Translations under genes and position numbers: made by a program
Shown: piece by piece, positions 46,157 to 55,689 of the stretch
Numbering within the stretch: the first letter of the stretch is position 1
Layout of the letters: each line of letters starts with the position of its first letter
Assembly: GCF_024584705.1 (NCBI RefSeq)
Contig: NZ_CP097384.1
Location: forward strand, 4,216,001 to 4,280,000
Direction of reading: 5' to 3'
From: Blastopirellula sp. J2-11
GTDB lineage: Bacteria > Planctomycetota > Planctomycetia > Pirellulales > Pirellulaceae
DNA: 64,000 nucleotides
Notes under the pieces: model-generated
What the model was told of the DNA's origin: nothing
The model's input: the letters and a program-made list of their open reading frames with translations, nothing else
Databases searched by the model: none

Positions 46157-47302
46157 TCAGGACGACGGTTTCAGCACGCGATCAATCAGTTGATACGCAG
46201 GCTCGTGCATCTCCATCGGAAAAGTATGCTCTGTGTCGGGATGCGCGACCTGAAGGTTTTCGGCCGCTCCATAAAGTTCAAACACAGGACGAGCCGCCGC
46301 GGCGATTCGATCGACGCTATCTGGCTGGAAATTACTGTCACGCAGCGGCGCGATGATCATCACCGGACGCGGAGCGAGCATGGCGACCAGTTCGTAGAAG
46401 TCGAACGGGATCTCCTGCAGCCGCCCCTGATAGGCGGCGAGCTTCGGCATATAGCGGTCTTGGCACCAACCGCGTCCCGCAGCCCAATTGCCGGGGTCGC
46501 CCGCTTTGTAGTCGACAAACGAATCGAGCCCGCAACAACTGATGACCGTCGCGATCCGCGGGTCAAACGTCGCGATGAAGACGCTGTTGTGACCGCCAAG
46601 CGAATGCCCAATCGCCGCATACTTGCCGCTTTGCACGTAGGGCAACGAGTCAAGCAGATCGAGACAGCGACTGTTATCCCAGATCGATTTTAACGTTCCG
46701 CTTTCCCAGCTCTGCTCTTTCAGCTTTGGTTGATATCCGCCTAACGTGGGATAGTAGGGAGCGATCACCACATATCCCCGCTCCGCCAATTCTTTGGCGT
46801 ACATCCGCTCGCGACTCTCCCCCAAGCCGACCATCTCTTTGGGGCCTTGGCTATGGGTCGGGTGCAACGCGAGCACCGCCGGAAATTGGCCTGGCGAATC
46901 TTGCAGCGCGGCTTTGGGGATCAACAGAAAAGCAGGCGTGCGACAGCCGGCATCCGATTGAAACGTGATCTGCCGGCGAACATAGCTCCCCATGTCCGTC
47001 TCCGATTCGACCGCGACTTCCAACGGACAACGTCGATCGTCGCCGGGAAACGTACCGAGCAGCGCCGCCATGCCTTGGAGCGTTTCCTGCTTGCGAAACT
47101 CCCAATCGGCCGTTGTCTTGACCGGCTGAATCTGGCCGTCGGCGTCATGAAACTGCAATTGATTCTCGCGCGGCAACGTCCGCACCGGCAATGCGTCTCC
47201 TTGCTTCGCCGCGCCGGCGGAGACAACCAAGCTCAGCAGCAGAATCATCACCAGACCAACGGCGTGGATTTCAGCGATCGAACGACGCTTGTGCAATTTC
47301 AT
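46157..47302 (-). CDS. secreted alpha/beta hydrolase (dienelactone hydrolase/acetyl xylan esterase-like)
   Basis: A 381-residue exported hydrolase. Signal peptide about 1-32 (hydrophobic VGLVMILLLSLVVSAGA). The alpha/beta hydrolase core has the nucleophile elbow AIGHSLGGHNS (serine about 226), a late acid in PLRDSNF and the histidine in HPDTEHTFP. The sequence resembles the Abhydrolase_7 type found with polysaccharide-degrading genes in planctomycetes, which often remove acetyl groups. The substrate is not predictable. Runs into the fatty acid hydroxylase gene on the same strand. Confidence 0.87.
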   Translation of the reverse strand: MKLHKRRSIAEIHAVGLVMILLLSLVVSAGAAKQGDALPVRTLPRENQLQFHDADGQIQPVKTTADWEFRKQETLQGMAALLGTFPGDDRRCPLEVAVESETDMGSYVRRQITFQSDAGCRTPAFLLIPKAALQDSPGQFPAVLALHPTHSQGPKEMVGLGESRERMYAKELAERGYVVIAPYYPTLGGYQPKLKEQSWESGTLKSIWDNSRCLDLLDSLPYVQSGKYAAIGHSLGGHNSVFIATFDPRIATVISCCGLDSFVDYKAGDPGNWAAGRGWCQDRYMPKLAAYQGRLQEIPFDFYELVAMLAPRPVMIIAPLRDSNFQPDSVDRIAAAARPVFELYGAAENLQVAHPDTEHTFPMEMHEPAYQLIDRVLKPSS

Positions 47303-47331
47303 GGCAGGATCGACTTTTCAAGAAGTTAAAC

Positions 47332-47508
47332 TTAGTTCAGCTCACGGCGTTTCTTTTGCTGAGCGGCGATGCGCAATCGGCGCCAATAGATAACCGCCGC
47401 GAAAACGACCGCGTAGAGAATCAAAATCTCGATCAGGCCGAAACGCGCAAAGTGCATCAGCAACCAGCCGACCAATACAACGCCAAGCAGCAGTCGAATA
47501 TCGCTCAT
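47332..47508 (-). CDS. small membrane protein, 58 residues
   Basis: A short frame beginning ATG AGC GAT ATT and ending TAA encodes 58 residues: two hydrophobic stretches (about 5-20 and 24-41) joined by HFARFG, then a basic tail (RRLRIAAQQKKRREL). The composition is typical of a real two-helix membrane protein with a cytoplasmic basic end. It lies between comM and the alpha/beta hydrolase gene, on the same strand as both. No family is recognised and the ribosome binding site is weak. Confidence 0.55.
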   Translation of the reverse strand: MSDIRLLLGVVLVGWLLMHFARFGLIEILILYAVVFAAVIYWRRLRIAAQQKKRRELN

Positions 47509-47681
47509 TTTATCGTTGGATGGAAAGGTGACTGGGCAGATGCCAGATTGTCCTCGATTGATGCGCGTGAATCTAGCGTTCTGTGGGATGAAAAGCCTGA
47601 TTTCACTCGCAATATTCGAGAATTAGCCACGACTGGTCCTGACAATTCGCTCAGAACTAGGTGACCGCGCTCCCTATCCTT

Positions 47682-49214
47682 TCACCCCACTCCGCGATCC
47701 AACATCCGATAGTTAATCGCCTCACTAATATGCGCAATATCAATCGCCGTCGCTCCCTCTAAATCCGCGATCGTCCGCGCGGTTCGTAACACCTTATCAT
47801 GCGCTCGCGCCGATAGCCCCAAGCTATGGACGCTTTGTTTTAGCAGCGCCGCGCACGCGTCATTCAAGTGGCAGAACTTGCGGATCTCTCGCGAACTCAT
47901 TTGTCCGTTATACCGCGTGCGGCTGCCGACGAAGCGGCGAGTTTGAATCTTGCGGGCCTCCATCACTTGGGCACGCATCTCTTCGCTGGAAATGCCGGGA
48001 GTCTTGGATGCGAGTTCGCTGAACGGGACGGCGGGGACTTCGATTTGGATGTCGATGCGGTCGAGCAAAGGCCCGCTGATCTTGCCGATGTAGCGTTCGA
48101 CTTGCGGTACGTTGCAGCGGCAGTCGCGGCGGGGATCGTTCCGATAACCGCAAGGGCAAGGGTTCATCGCCGCGACCAGCATAAATTCGGCAGGAAAAGT
48201 CGTGCTGCGGGTCGCGCGGGCAATCGTGACGCAGCCATCTTCGAGCGGTTGCCGCATCACTTCAAGCGTGCGGCGCTGGAACTCTGGCAATTCGTCGAGG
48301 AACAAAATTCCGTTGTGACTATGCGAGATCTCGCCAGGCGAAGGCGGATTGCCTCCACCAACCAGGCCCGCTTCACTGATCGTATGATGGGGCGAACGAA
48401 AGGGGCGCCTGGTCAGTAGCGGTTGATTGGCCGGAAGTCGCCCCGTGACGCTATAGATCCGGGTCGTCTCGACCGATTCGCCGGGAGTCAAATCGGGTAA
48501 GATTGACGGCACTCGCTTGGCCAACATCGTCTTGCCGGAACCCGGCGGGCCCACCATTAACAGATTGTGGGCGGCCGCCGCGGCGATCACTAGCGCGCGT
48601 TTGGCCATCTCTTGGCCGCGGACGTCGGCGAAGTCGACATCGTAGCTGCTGTATTGGCGGAAGTATTCTTCAATGCGCGGCGGAACCGGATCGATGTCGA
48701 TCGCGCCAGAGAGAAAGCCGACCGCTTCGGTCAGAGAACAGACTGGAATCGCTTCGATCTCTTCGACGACGGCCGCTTCGGCGCCATTTTCGGCCGGGAC
48801 TACAATCCCGCGCAATCCCATCGCGGCGGCCTGCATCGCCATCGACAGGGCGCCTTTGATGGGCCGCATCGCGCCATCGAGGGCCAGTTCGCCGACGACC
48901 GCGTACTGCCCAAAGCGTTCGGACCGTATCTGTCCGCTGGCCGCCAGAATTCCCAATGACGTCGGCAAATCAAACGCGGCGGCGTTCTTCGGCAAATCAG
49001 CCGGGGCCATGTTCACCACAACACGATCCTGCGGTCGCACGTAGCCCGAGTTGACGATCGCGCGTTCGATCCGATGAATGCTCTCACGAACCGCCGCTTC
49101 GGCCAGACCGACCATCACCGTTTTGGGCATCGACGAGGGAGAAATATCGACTTCAATATCCACCGGCACTGCGTCGATGCCGAGCAACGAAAAAGTACGA
49201 AGTTTGGAGAGCAT
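47682..49214 (-). CDS. comM: YifB/ComM-family Mg-chelatase-like AAA ATPase
   Basis: A 510-residue hexameric AAA+ protein of the YifB/ComM family. Residues about 20-125 are the Lon-like N-terminal domain (VDIEVDISPSSMPKTVMVGL). The Mg-chelatase-type ATPase follows with Walker A GPPGSGKTM, Walker B GILFLDELPEF and a zinc-like cysteine cluster NPCPCGYRNDPRRDCRC, then a C-terminal helical lid. ComM is known in other bacteria as a branch-migration helicase for integrating transformed DNA. The ATG at 49214 fits the family start (MLSKLRTFSLLGI); the longer reading to 49436 is not supported. Confidence 0.94.
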   Translation of the reverse strand: MLSKLRTFSLLGIDAVPVDIEVDISPSSMPKTVMVGLAEAAVRESIHRIERAIVNSGYVRPQDRVVVNMAPADLPKNAAAFDLPTSLGILAASGQIRSERFGQYAVVGELALDGAMRPIKGALSMAMQAAAMGLRGIVVPAENGAEAAVVEEIEAIPVCSLTEAVGFLSGAIDIDPVPPRIEEYFRQYSSYDVDFADVRGQEMAKRALVIAAAAAHNLLMVGPPGSGKTMLAKRVPSILPDLTPGESVETTRIYSVTGRLPANQPLLTRRPFRSPHHTISEAGLVGGGNPPSPGEISHSHNGILFLDELPEFQRRTLEVMRQPLEDGCVTIARATRSTTFPAEFMLVAAMNPCPCGYRNDPRRDCRCNVPQVERYIGKISGPLLDRIDIQIEVPAVPFSELASKTPGISSEEMRAQVMEARKIQTRRFVGSRTRYNGQMSSREIRKFCHLNDACAALLKQSVHSLGLSARAHDKVLRTARTIADLEGATAIDIAHISEAINYRMLDRGVG

Positions 49215-49305
49215 GCCGGCCCCTGTCCTCGAAAGCAAAACCACCCAGATGGGCACCATTGTGCAACACCGCGGAGAGGTGTTCAAGTGTTTAGTGCCGG
49301 GGAAT

Positions 49306-49341
49306 AAAAAAACCGCCCGGCAAATTGCGGGGCGGTTTTTT
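49306..49341 (-). terminator. rho-independent terminator of the pseudopilin-lipoprotein unit
   Basis: Stem aaaaaaccgccc/gggcggtttttt with an 11-base loop, ending in T on either strand. It lies 55 bases after the lipoprotein stop codon and so closes the 50798-49396 unit. Confidence 0.88.
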
Positions 49342-49395
49342 AGCTTGATGCTATCTGACGATCCAGTCGTCACGTCGCCAGGGACCGGACTCACG

Positions 49396-49824
49396 CTACT
49401 TTTTCGAGAGCTCAAAGGTGAATTCGTTGGGACCATCCTTCACGACTTCGACTTCGATTCCCGGCCCGCCAAATCGATACTTTCGCGGGATGACGCTGGG
49501 GGATTGATCGGCGTCCGAAACATCGAACGAAACACGATGCTTGCCGGGAACAACCCCAGGGACCGCAGGCGGATAGTACGCGATGAATTTCCCTTCGGCA
49601 TTGGTCTTGCCGCGCGATGGAGCGGCGTCCGCTTCTGGAAGAAACAGCACTTGAAAATTCTGGACCGGCTTTCCATTGATCGTGACAATTCCGGTAACCT
49701 CCGCCAATTCGACATCGGCGCCGCGACCGCCGAAGCAACCGATGACGCCAAGCAAAGCGGCGCAAAAGGAAAGTCGCATTGCGATGCGCAAGATGGGATG
49801 CAGCGTGGGGAGTATGTTCTCCAT
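49396..49824 (-). CDS. small lipoprotein with carboxypeptidase-regulatory-like fold
   Basis: A 142-residue protein with a lipoprotein signal: hydrophobic MRLSFCAALLGVIGC, lipobox LLGVIGC with the acyl cysteine near residue 30. The mature part (VTGIVTINGKPVQNFQVLFL, then GKTNAEGKFIAYYP) is a transthyretin-like beta sandwich of the type common in planctomycete lipoproteins. Its ATG overlaps the stop codon of the DUF1559 gene (TAATG), so the two are translationally coupled. A partner of similar design lies at 63189-63605. Function unknown. Confidence 0.85.
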   Translation of the reverse strand: MENILPTLHPILRIAMRLSFCAALLGVIGCFGGRGADVELAEVTGIVTINGKPVQNFQVLFLPEADAAPSRGKTNAEGKFIAYYPPAVPGVVPGKHRVSFDVSDADQSPSVIPRKYRFGGPGIEVEVVKDGPNEFTFELSKK

Positions 49825-50798
49825 TAGTATTCTCCCAAAACTTCGCCATCGGCGATTTTTGTGAGGTTCTGCAACGTGGTGAGATTCGCCGTTTCGCTAA
49901 GGAAGTGGACCGAGCCGTCGCCGAATAGCGAGTTACATCCACCCGGGTGATGGCTGCCGACGCGCCACGCATACGAAAGTCTGCTGACGGCAGGATCATC
50001 TGGGATGTTAATTCCGAAACTCATCTGCAACCAAAATGTATGCGTATAGGTTCCCCAGAAAGGCCCATACAATGTCGACGTCTTCTCCATCTGCGACTCG
50101 GCAAGCAAGACCGTGCTGCTCATGCCGTCGGTAAAGTCACGAAACTTGGCGGCCCCATTGATCCCAAATGCAGGACGCAAATTCCTGGTGTTGTCTTCCC
50201 CGTCCCAATAGAGATGGTAGTGGTAATCTCTCCATTCCGCGGTAACCAGACCATAGCTCGTGCGGTAATAATCCAGGTTGTAGTACTCACCGCTGTTAGA
50301 TCGCGTGCCTGGCTGGTCAAACGGATCCGAAGGACAAGCGTAGACGTCTAGCCGCGTCCCTTGCAGCGCCGCCATATTGTTGGCTGCCTCCGCCGCCGTA
50401 GGCGTGGTGACCATGGCCGAATCGGCAGCGAGACCCATCGGTTGCTTAAAATCGAGCTTGTCAGCCAGCGAGTTCTGCTCCAGGTAGGGAAGGATTAGCA
50501 AATGAGCGGTGACGTTACGCACATTCTCACCCACCGAAGCCGGCATGTGGGTATCGTCGCAAACCTTGCAGCCGGGGTTGATCGTTCCCGACGGCAACAC
50601 GCCAAAAGTGTCGTGATAATTATGCATCGCCAGACCAACCTGTTTGAGGTTGTTGGTGCATTGCATCCGCCGCGCGGCTTCGCGAGCCTGCTGGACAGCC
50701 GGAAGCAACAGCGCAATAAGTACGCCGATAATAGCAATCACGACCAGCAGTTCCACAAGCGTGAACGCCGGTCTCTTTCGTAAAGATAAAGTCATCAT
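49824..50798 (-). CDS. DUF1559 protein with type IV pilin-like N-terminus
   Basis: A 324-residue DUF1559 protein, a family expanded in planctomycetes. The N-terminus carries a prepilin methylation motif (FTLVELLVVIAIIGVLIAL, about residues 12-30), followed by the constant QQAREAARRMQC segment and a C-terminal H-x-G-G-x-N-x-L-F-G-D-G-S signature near residue 290. The pilin-like helix would be cleaved by a PilD-type peptidase and assembled by a pseudopilus or type II secretion-like machine. It is coupled to the following small lipoprotein gene. Confidence 0.95.
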   Translation of the reverse strand: MMTLSLRKRPAFTLVELLVVIAIIGVLIALLLPAVQQAREAARRMQCTNNLKQVGLAMHNYHDTFGVLPSGTINPGCKVCDDTHMPASVGENVRNVTAHLLILPYLEQNSLADKLDFKQPMGLAADSAMVTTPTAAEAANNMAALQGTRLDVYACPSDPFDQPGTRSNSGEYYNLDYYRTSYGLVTAEWRDYHYHLYWDGEDNTRNLRPAFGINGAAKFRDFTDGMSSTVLLAESQMEKTSTLYGPFWGTYTHTFWLQMSFGINIPDDPAVSRLSYAWRVGSHHPGGCNSLFGDGSVHFLSETANLTTLQNLTKIADGEVLGEY

Positions 50799-50833
50799 AG
50801 AGGCAACCCTTAAGAGAATAAAAAGTATAAAAG

Positions 50834-50864
50834 GTCGAGCCTGACTCGAGATATCAGGCCCGAC
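50834..50864 (-). promoter_or_regulatory. leader hairpin before the DUF1559 gene
   Basis: An eleven-position stem with one mismatch, gtcgagcctga/tcaggcccgac, and a nine-base loop lies 36 bases upstream of the start codon. On the minus strand it is followed by ccttttatactttttattct. It could be an attenuator-like terminator or a stabilising leader structure. Confidence 0.35.
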
Positions 50865-51305
50865 CAGAATCTGGCGGGATGCAGAGAAGAGAAAGCTTGG
50901 AATCCCCCAAGCTTTGCATATCGCGTGCCAACATCGTGCAAAAATATCGCCGAACTCGCCAAGTCGCAGTTATCATTGGAGTTGCAGATATCACGAGACA
51001 TCTTGGGCAGCAATCAGACCAGGGATTCTGCCTCATTCGCGGCAGGCGCCTGATGCGCTTTTCAGCAAACGTCGTTTATCACGAAAAGAGATGACGATGC
51101 TTCCCCTGCGCAGCAAAGCCGGCGGCGATGGAGTTGCTGACAAAAGCTTATTTTGGCATGCCACAGACCCTTTTCAGCCAATGTCTCCACTCTTCGACTC
51201 GGCCGCATATTTGCTTTGCGACTATTTCTGCTCGGCAATTTGTTCTTGTGGAGTCGTCGAAGTTATTTCTAGTGGCCCTTTCGTGGCTTGGCCGCAGGGA
51301 GACTC
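50865..51305. other. 440-base gap upstream of the DUF1559 gene
   Basis: Holds a short inverted repeat aagcttgg/ccaagctt at about 50905-50926 and small unsupported frames. No gene is recognised. The promoter of the DUF1559 unit should lie here on the minus strand. Confidence 0.4.
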
Positions 51306-52384
51306 TCACTCGCTTGGGGCGCTGCCTGCTCCTTGGGCCAGTTCATAGAACTCGTGGAGCTTGGCTTGCAGCAGCTTCTTGTCTGGCAAGCAAGTCTGGT
51401 ATTCCGATACCAAGGCGGGTGATGCGGCCCGCGAGAGTGCGTACTCCACGACCTCGTGATCCTTCGTGGCACAGAGTAATACGCCGATAGAAGGCTGTTC
51501 GTGCGGCTTCTTCACGTCCCGGTCAAGCGCCTCCAGGTAGAATTCCAGTTTGCCCAAGTGCTCCGGCTGGAATTCCTCAATCTTCAGTTCAAAGGCGACC
51601 AAGCAGTTGAGCGCCCGGTTGAAGAACAGCAGGTCGATGGCGAAGTCGCGCCCGCCGACTTGAACCGTGTACTGGCTGCCGATGAAGCAGAAATCCCGCC
51701 CTAATTCGATCAGGAACTGCTTGAGCTTCTCGACCAAGGCATGTTCGAGATCCGCTTCGGAATGGGCGGACGGCAGGCCGAGAAACTCGACGAGGTAGCT
51801 GTCCTTGAAGATAGAAGCCGCGTCGGGATGAATTTCTCGCACCGCCGGTGCGAGTTTTGGGGGCGAAAGGGCGACCCGTTCGAAGAGCGCTCCGTTGAGT
51901 TGGCGTTGGAGTTCGCGATGTGACCAGCGTTCCCGAGTGGCCAGCCGCAAGTAAAATTCCCGTTCGTCGTCCCGTTTGCAGCGGCTCATGATGAGCAGAT
52001 TGTGGCTCCAAGGCAATTCTCGCAACAGCGTTGCGAGTTTTGGCTGGTCCCGATACGTCTCGCAAAACTGCATCATTCGCCAGAGATTGCTGGCCGAGTA
52101 GCCGCGAACGTTGGGCTGCTTTCGGCGAATGTGCTCGGCCAGGACCTCCACCGTCCCTTTTCCCCAACCATCGTCGGCGATCTTCCGCTGGATGAATTCG
52201 CCGATGCTCCAATAAAGCTCGATCAGCGTCGTATTAACGGCTACAACGGCTACAACGGCTTTCGTCCGTGCGGCGTCGATCAGTTCCACACAACGTCGAA
52301 ATCGGCCTGAGCGGGTACGCTCTGCGGAGACAGTGGAACGAGGCCGCCCTTGGTAGGCTTCTTGGGTTTCTGGCCTTTCTTCAT
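51306..52384 (-). pseudogene. YhcG/DUF1016 PDDEXK nuclease gene, frameshifted near the 5' end
   Basis: The main frame (51306-52289, GTG start) encodes 327 residues of a YhcG-family protein: an N-terminal DUF1016 helical domain (LIELYWSIGEFI, GYSASNLWRMMQF) and a C-terminal PDDEXK nuclease domain with IDLLFFNRALNCLVAFELKI, where the D and E-x-K residues are kept. The true start seems to lie in another frame: ATG at 52384 encodes MKKGQKPKKPTKGGLVPLSP and continues to FDVV before a TGA at 52280, as expected for the family's first 30 residues. One missing base joins the frames. A 9-bp unit (gtagccgtt) is repeated right after, adding VVA. The gene is either broken or translated from the internal GTG. 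Confidence 0.75.
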
Positions 52385-52602
52385 GCTGGCTCCCCGGCAG
52401 AGGATCGAGCAGCCAACAGCACCATTGCGTGCAGGAAGATGAACAGGGAATTACCAGATCGGGAAGAGGATCGCATGGGGCGTCAGCTAGTTGTGATTGT
52501 CTTTTTCATTGTGACGTTACCATGATGCATTCTCTCTTGGCAAGTCAGTTGGGTGGCGTTATCCAACAGCTATTTCAGCGAAGCTTTGACGTTACGCCTT
52601 CG

Positions 52603-54273
52603 TTATTCGTCAAACGGAATCTTCACCCGGTGATCGATCTCGTGCAACGGCGTCACACCCTTCTTCGGGTGATTCCCTTCGGAGTCCTTGCCGAAGATAT
52701 CCAGTCCGTACTTGTCGATCAGTTTTAGATAGGGAGTTAGTTCATCCGACTTCAAGCGACTGCCGGTCAACTGGCAATAACGATCCCAAGTGACAACTTT
52801 GGAGAGCTTCTCAAAATTGCCAAACAGGTTGACGGCGAGACCTTCGTACTGAAAGACGCCGGGCGACTTCGCTTCGATCGCGGCGGCGATCCGTTCACGA
52901 TCGCACGGGTGCGTGTCAAACATGCCGGTCGACTCGTTGGCGATCGAGGCGCGGATGTCCCGCTTGAGTTCGTCAGGAAATCGCTGCAATTGGAATTTCA
53001 GAAAGGCGGTGATATCGTCAACCATCGCACCGCTCTGAAACACGGACGACAGCAATTCGATCGAAATACTATAGGCGGCGCCGATCAATCGCATGCGATT
53101 CGACGTTTGCTGAAACGCGGCGCTGCCAGCCAGCCCAATCTCGTATTGGTCGGCGTCGTATTCCATTTGCCGGAGCAAAAAGCCGGAGGCGAAGATCCCG
53201 ACGTACATCAGGATCCAAAGGATGGTGCGCACGATCCAGATGAAAAAGATAAACAGGTACAAAAAGATCGCGATCCGGATATCAATGCTTTCGGCCAAAT
53301 GCCAGAGCCAAGCGTCAAACACGTCTCGCTCATAGGCGACGCGGGCGAACCAATGACTGATGGTGCGAACGACATAGGTTAGCCGCATGCCGGCGCCTTG
53401 GCTGAAGTGCCCGAACTCGTGGGCGAGCACGCCGGCGAACTGCCGCGTGGTGAGCCCGGCGGCCAGCGGCACGCCGATCGTCAGCACCAGGTCGTTGCCT
53501 TGGATCACGCTCCAGATGCCGCGGCGAAAACTGGCCGATGCGTTCATTTGATCGTCGACATCGATTCGCGTCGGAAACGGAGCGTCGACCAACTCACAAA
53601 TTTTGGCGACAAACTCAAACAACAACGGATCGCTTTTCTGGGTCAGTGAGCGGGTCCGATGCACTTCAGCAGGGCTAGCGAACAACGGCTTGATCAAGAA
53701 GAAGATGGCGACGCCAGCGATGACCACCGGCAGCATATACAATGCGAACCCGATGGTCCCGATCTCATTTCCCCGCACCAACATCGTGCGGCCATTGATC
53801 GTCAAATGCAGATAGACGGCGTAGCCGATCAATCCGATGATTGAGAGATAGACCATCGGCAGCGCGATCATCACGACCGAAACGATCGCTGCGCCAAGGA
53901 CGTAAAACGGCTTGGTTTCGGGGCGTTCGAAGCTTCCTTGAAACGCTCCCATCACCGCTTCGCGAAGTTGCTCGTCGCTCATCCGCCGCTTCGGCTTGGC
54001 CGCCGGGACTGGCTTCCTCGCGGCCGGCGCCGCTTGTCGCGGCGCGGCAGGTTTTCGCGGTAACTTGACCGGCTCCTGGGTGGGCGTGGGCGGCTTTGTC
54101 GGCGTCGTTTTGGGAGATCCTACCGGCGGCGCTGGCGCAGGCGACGCGCCGCCTGCGTTCAGCATCGGGACCTGGGTGATCTCGCTGCACTTGGGACACT
54201 TCGCCTTTTTCCCCTGCTTCTCTTCCGAGACGCTGAACGACACCTGACAACCGCTGCAACGAAACTGGATCAT
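52603..54273 (-). CDS. multi-pass M48-family peptidase with N-terminal zinc ribbon
   Basis: A 556-residue membrane peptidase. Residues 1-35 form a zinc ribbon (C6/C9, C26/C29; FRCSGCQ and CPKCSE). A Pro/Ala/Lys linker (about 40-95) and several membrane segments follow. The M48 motif LAHEFGHFSQGAGMR is near residue 290, with a later EYDADQYE glutamate as third ligand. A long C-terminal soluble part follows the last membrane pair (about 350-385). The zinc ribbon resembles MJ0042-type ribbons common at planctomycete N-termini. Expected role is membrane protein quality control. It is upstream of and separate from the YhcG relic. Confidence 0.88.
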   Translation of the reverse strand: MIQFRCSGCQVSFSVSEEKQGKKAKCPKCSEITQVPMLNAGGASPAPAPPVGSPKTTPTKPPTPTQEPVKLPRKPAAPRQAAPAARKPVPAAKPKRRMSDEQLREAVMGAFQGSFERPETKPFYVLGAAIVSVVMIALPMVYLSIIGLIGYAVYLHLTINGRTMLVRGNEIGTIGFALYMLPVVIAGVAIFFLIKPLFASPAEVHRTRSLTQKSDPLLFEFVAKICELVDAPFPTRIDVDDQMNASASFRRGIWSVIQGNDLVLTIGVPLAAGLTTRQFAGVLAHEFGHFSQGAGMRLTYVVRTISHWFARVAYERDVFDAWLWHLAESIDIRIAIFLYLFIFFIWIVRTILWILMYVGIFASGFLLRQMEYDADQYEIGLAGSAAFQQTSNRMRLIGAAYSISIELLSSVFQSGAMVDDITAFLKFQLQRFPDELKRDIRASIANESTGMFDTHPCDRERIAAAIEAKSPGVFQYEGLAVNLFGNFEKLSKVVTWDRYCQLTGSRLKSDELTPYLKLIDKYGLDIFGKDSEGNHPKKGVTPLHEIDHRVKIPFDE

Positions 54274-54366
54274 GAGGAAGCCGCCTGCGATAGATCAGAG
54301 AATCGGTCGCCTGGCGAAGGGGAGCCAGACGACCGATGCTGCTGTATCCAAGAAGGGACGAAGCCG

Positions 54367-55110
54367 CTATTTCAAAGCGGAGTAGTCAACGGGAACCATC
54401 ATCGTGCTCTCGACCTTGGTGACGATCGGACCATCGGCACGCGAATCAGCTTTCATCTTGATCCACTCCGGATTGGTGCGGAACGCATCCCACGACTTCG
54501 CGGCGTCCGCGGCATCTTTGTGCGCGACGATATAGATCAACGTATCGGGCGTTTCGGTCGGCGTAAAATAAGCGATGTGCGTCATGCCGGCCTTGGTGAA
54601 CAGGTCGAGTTCGCCATCGCGAAAACGCTTGTGCAAATTCGGTAGGCGACCTGGATCACATGTGTACTTGCGCAGCTCGAACAATCGTTCTTGGTCGCCG
54701 TTCTCTAGGTTATGCGGGGAGAAATCGGTTTCGGTCATGTAGACCGATTCGGCCTTAGAGACCAACTTGCCATCCGCTTCCGACGCCGTTTTGGCTTTGA
54801 CCCAGTCGGGGTCGGCCATAAACGCGGCCCAGCTTTTTTTCGCCGCGGCGGGGCTATCGTGCTTCAAAATGTAAATCAGCGTGTTGTCTTTCAGCGCCGG
54901 ATCAGTCGGCGTCCAATAGCCGATGTTGGTCATGCCGTGCTTTTCAAATAGCGGCGCGGTATGGTCGCGAAACCGAGCGTTCAGGTTAGGCAACTTGCCT
55001 TCGTTGGTCGTATAAATCCGCAGTTCGTACACAGGCTTGTCTTCGGCTTGAGCCAAGGTAGTGAGAGCGAGCGTCGCCAAAGCGGCGGACATCAGCAGTA
55101 ACGATTTCAT
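54367..55110 (-). CDS. exported NIPSNAP-domain protein
   Basis: A 247-residue protein with a signal peptide (LLLMSAALATLALTTLAQA, cleavage near residue 22) and two NIPSNAP-like ferredoxin-fold repeats: YELRIYTTNEGKLPNLNARF (about 29-48) and FELRKYTCDPGRLPNLHKRF (about 139-158). Each repeat ends in a conserved aromatic-Asp-Trp segment (DPDWVKAK and NPEWIKMK). The function of these proteins in bacteria is unknown. Its start is about 150 bases from the divergent rnpB promoter. Confidence 0.9.
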   Translation of the reverse strand: MKSLLLMSAALATLALTTLAQAEDKPVYELRIYTTNEGKLPNLNARFRDHTAPLFEKHGMTNIGYWTPTDPALKDNTLIYILKHDSPAAAKKSWAAFMADPDWVKAKTASEADGKLVSKAESVYMTETDFSPHNLENGDQERLFELRKYTCDPGRLPNLHKRFRDGELDLFTKAGMTHIAYFTPTETPDTLIYIVAHKDAADAAKSWDAFRTNPEWIKMKADSRADGPIVTKVESTMMVPVDYSALK

Positions 55111-55245
55111 GAACTATCTTTCGTGGCAGGAAATTGACAGGGGGTCGACCGATTTTAATCGAACTCGTCGGCGAAAGTCGACCATTTTCGACGAGATTCA
55201 TCCCTAACCTATCGTTTTTGGCCGAACCTCTTCGGTACTGGACGA

Positions 55246-55251
55246 TACAAT
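55246..55251 (+). promoter_or_regulatory. candidate -10 element of rnpB
   Basis: TACAAT lies eight bases before the predicted 5' end of RNase P RNA, the right distance for transcription to begin near 55259. A good -35 was not identified. Confidence 0.5.
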
Positions 55252-55259
55252 ACTGAATG

Positions 55260-55686
<427 letters not shown>

Positions 55687-55689
55687 TAC

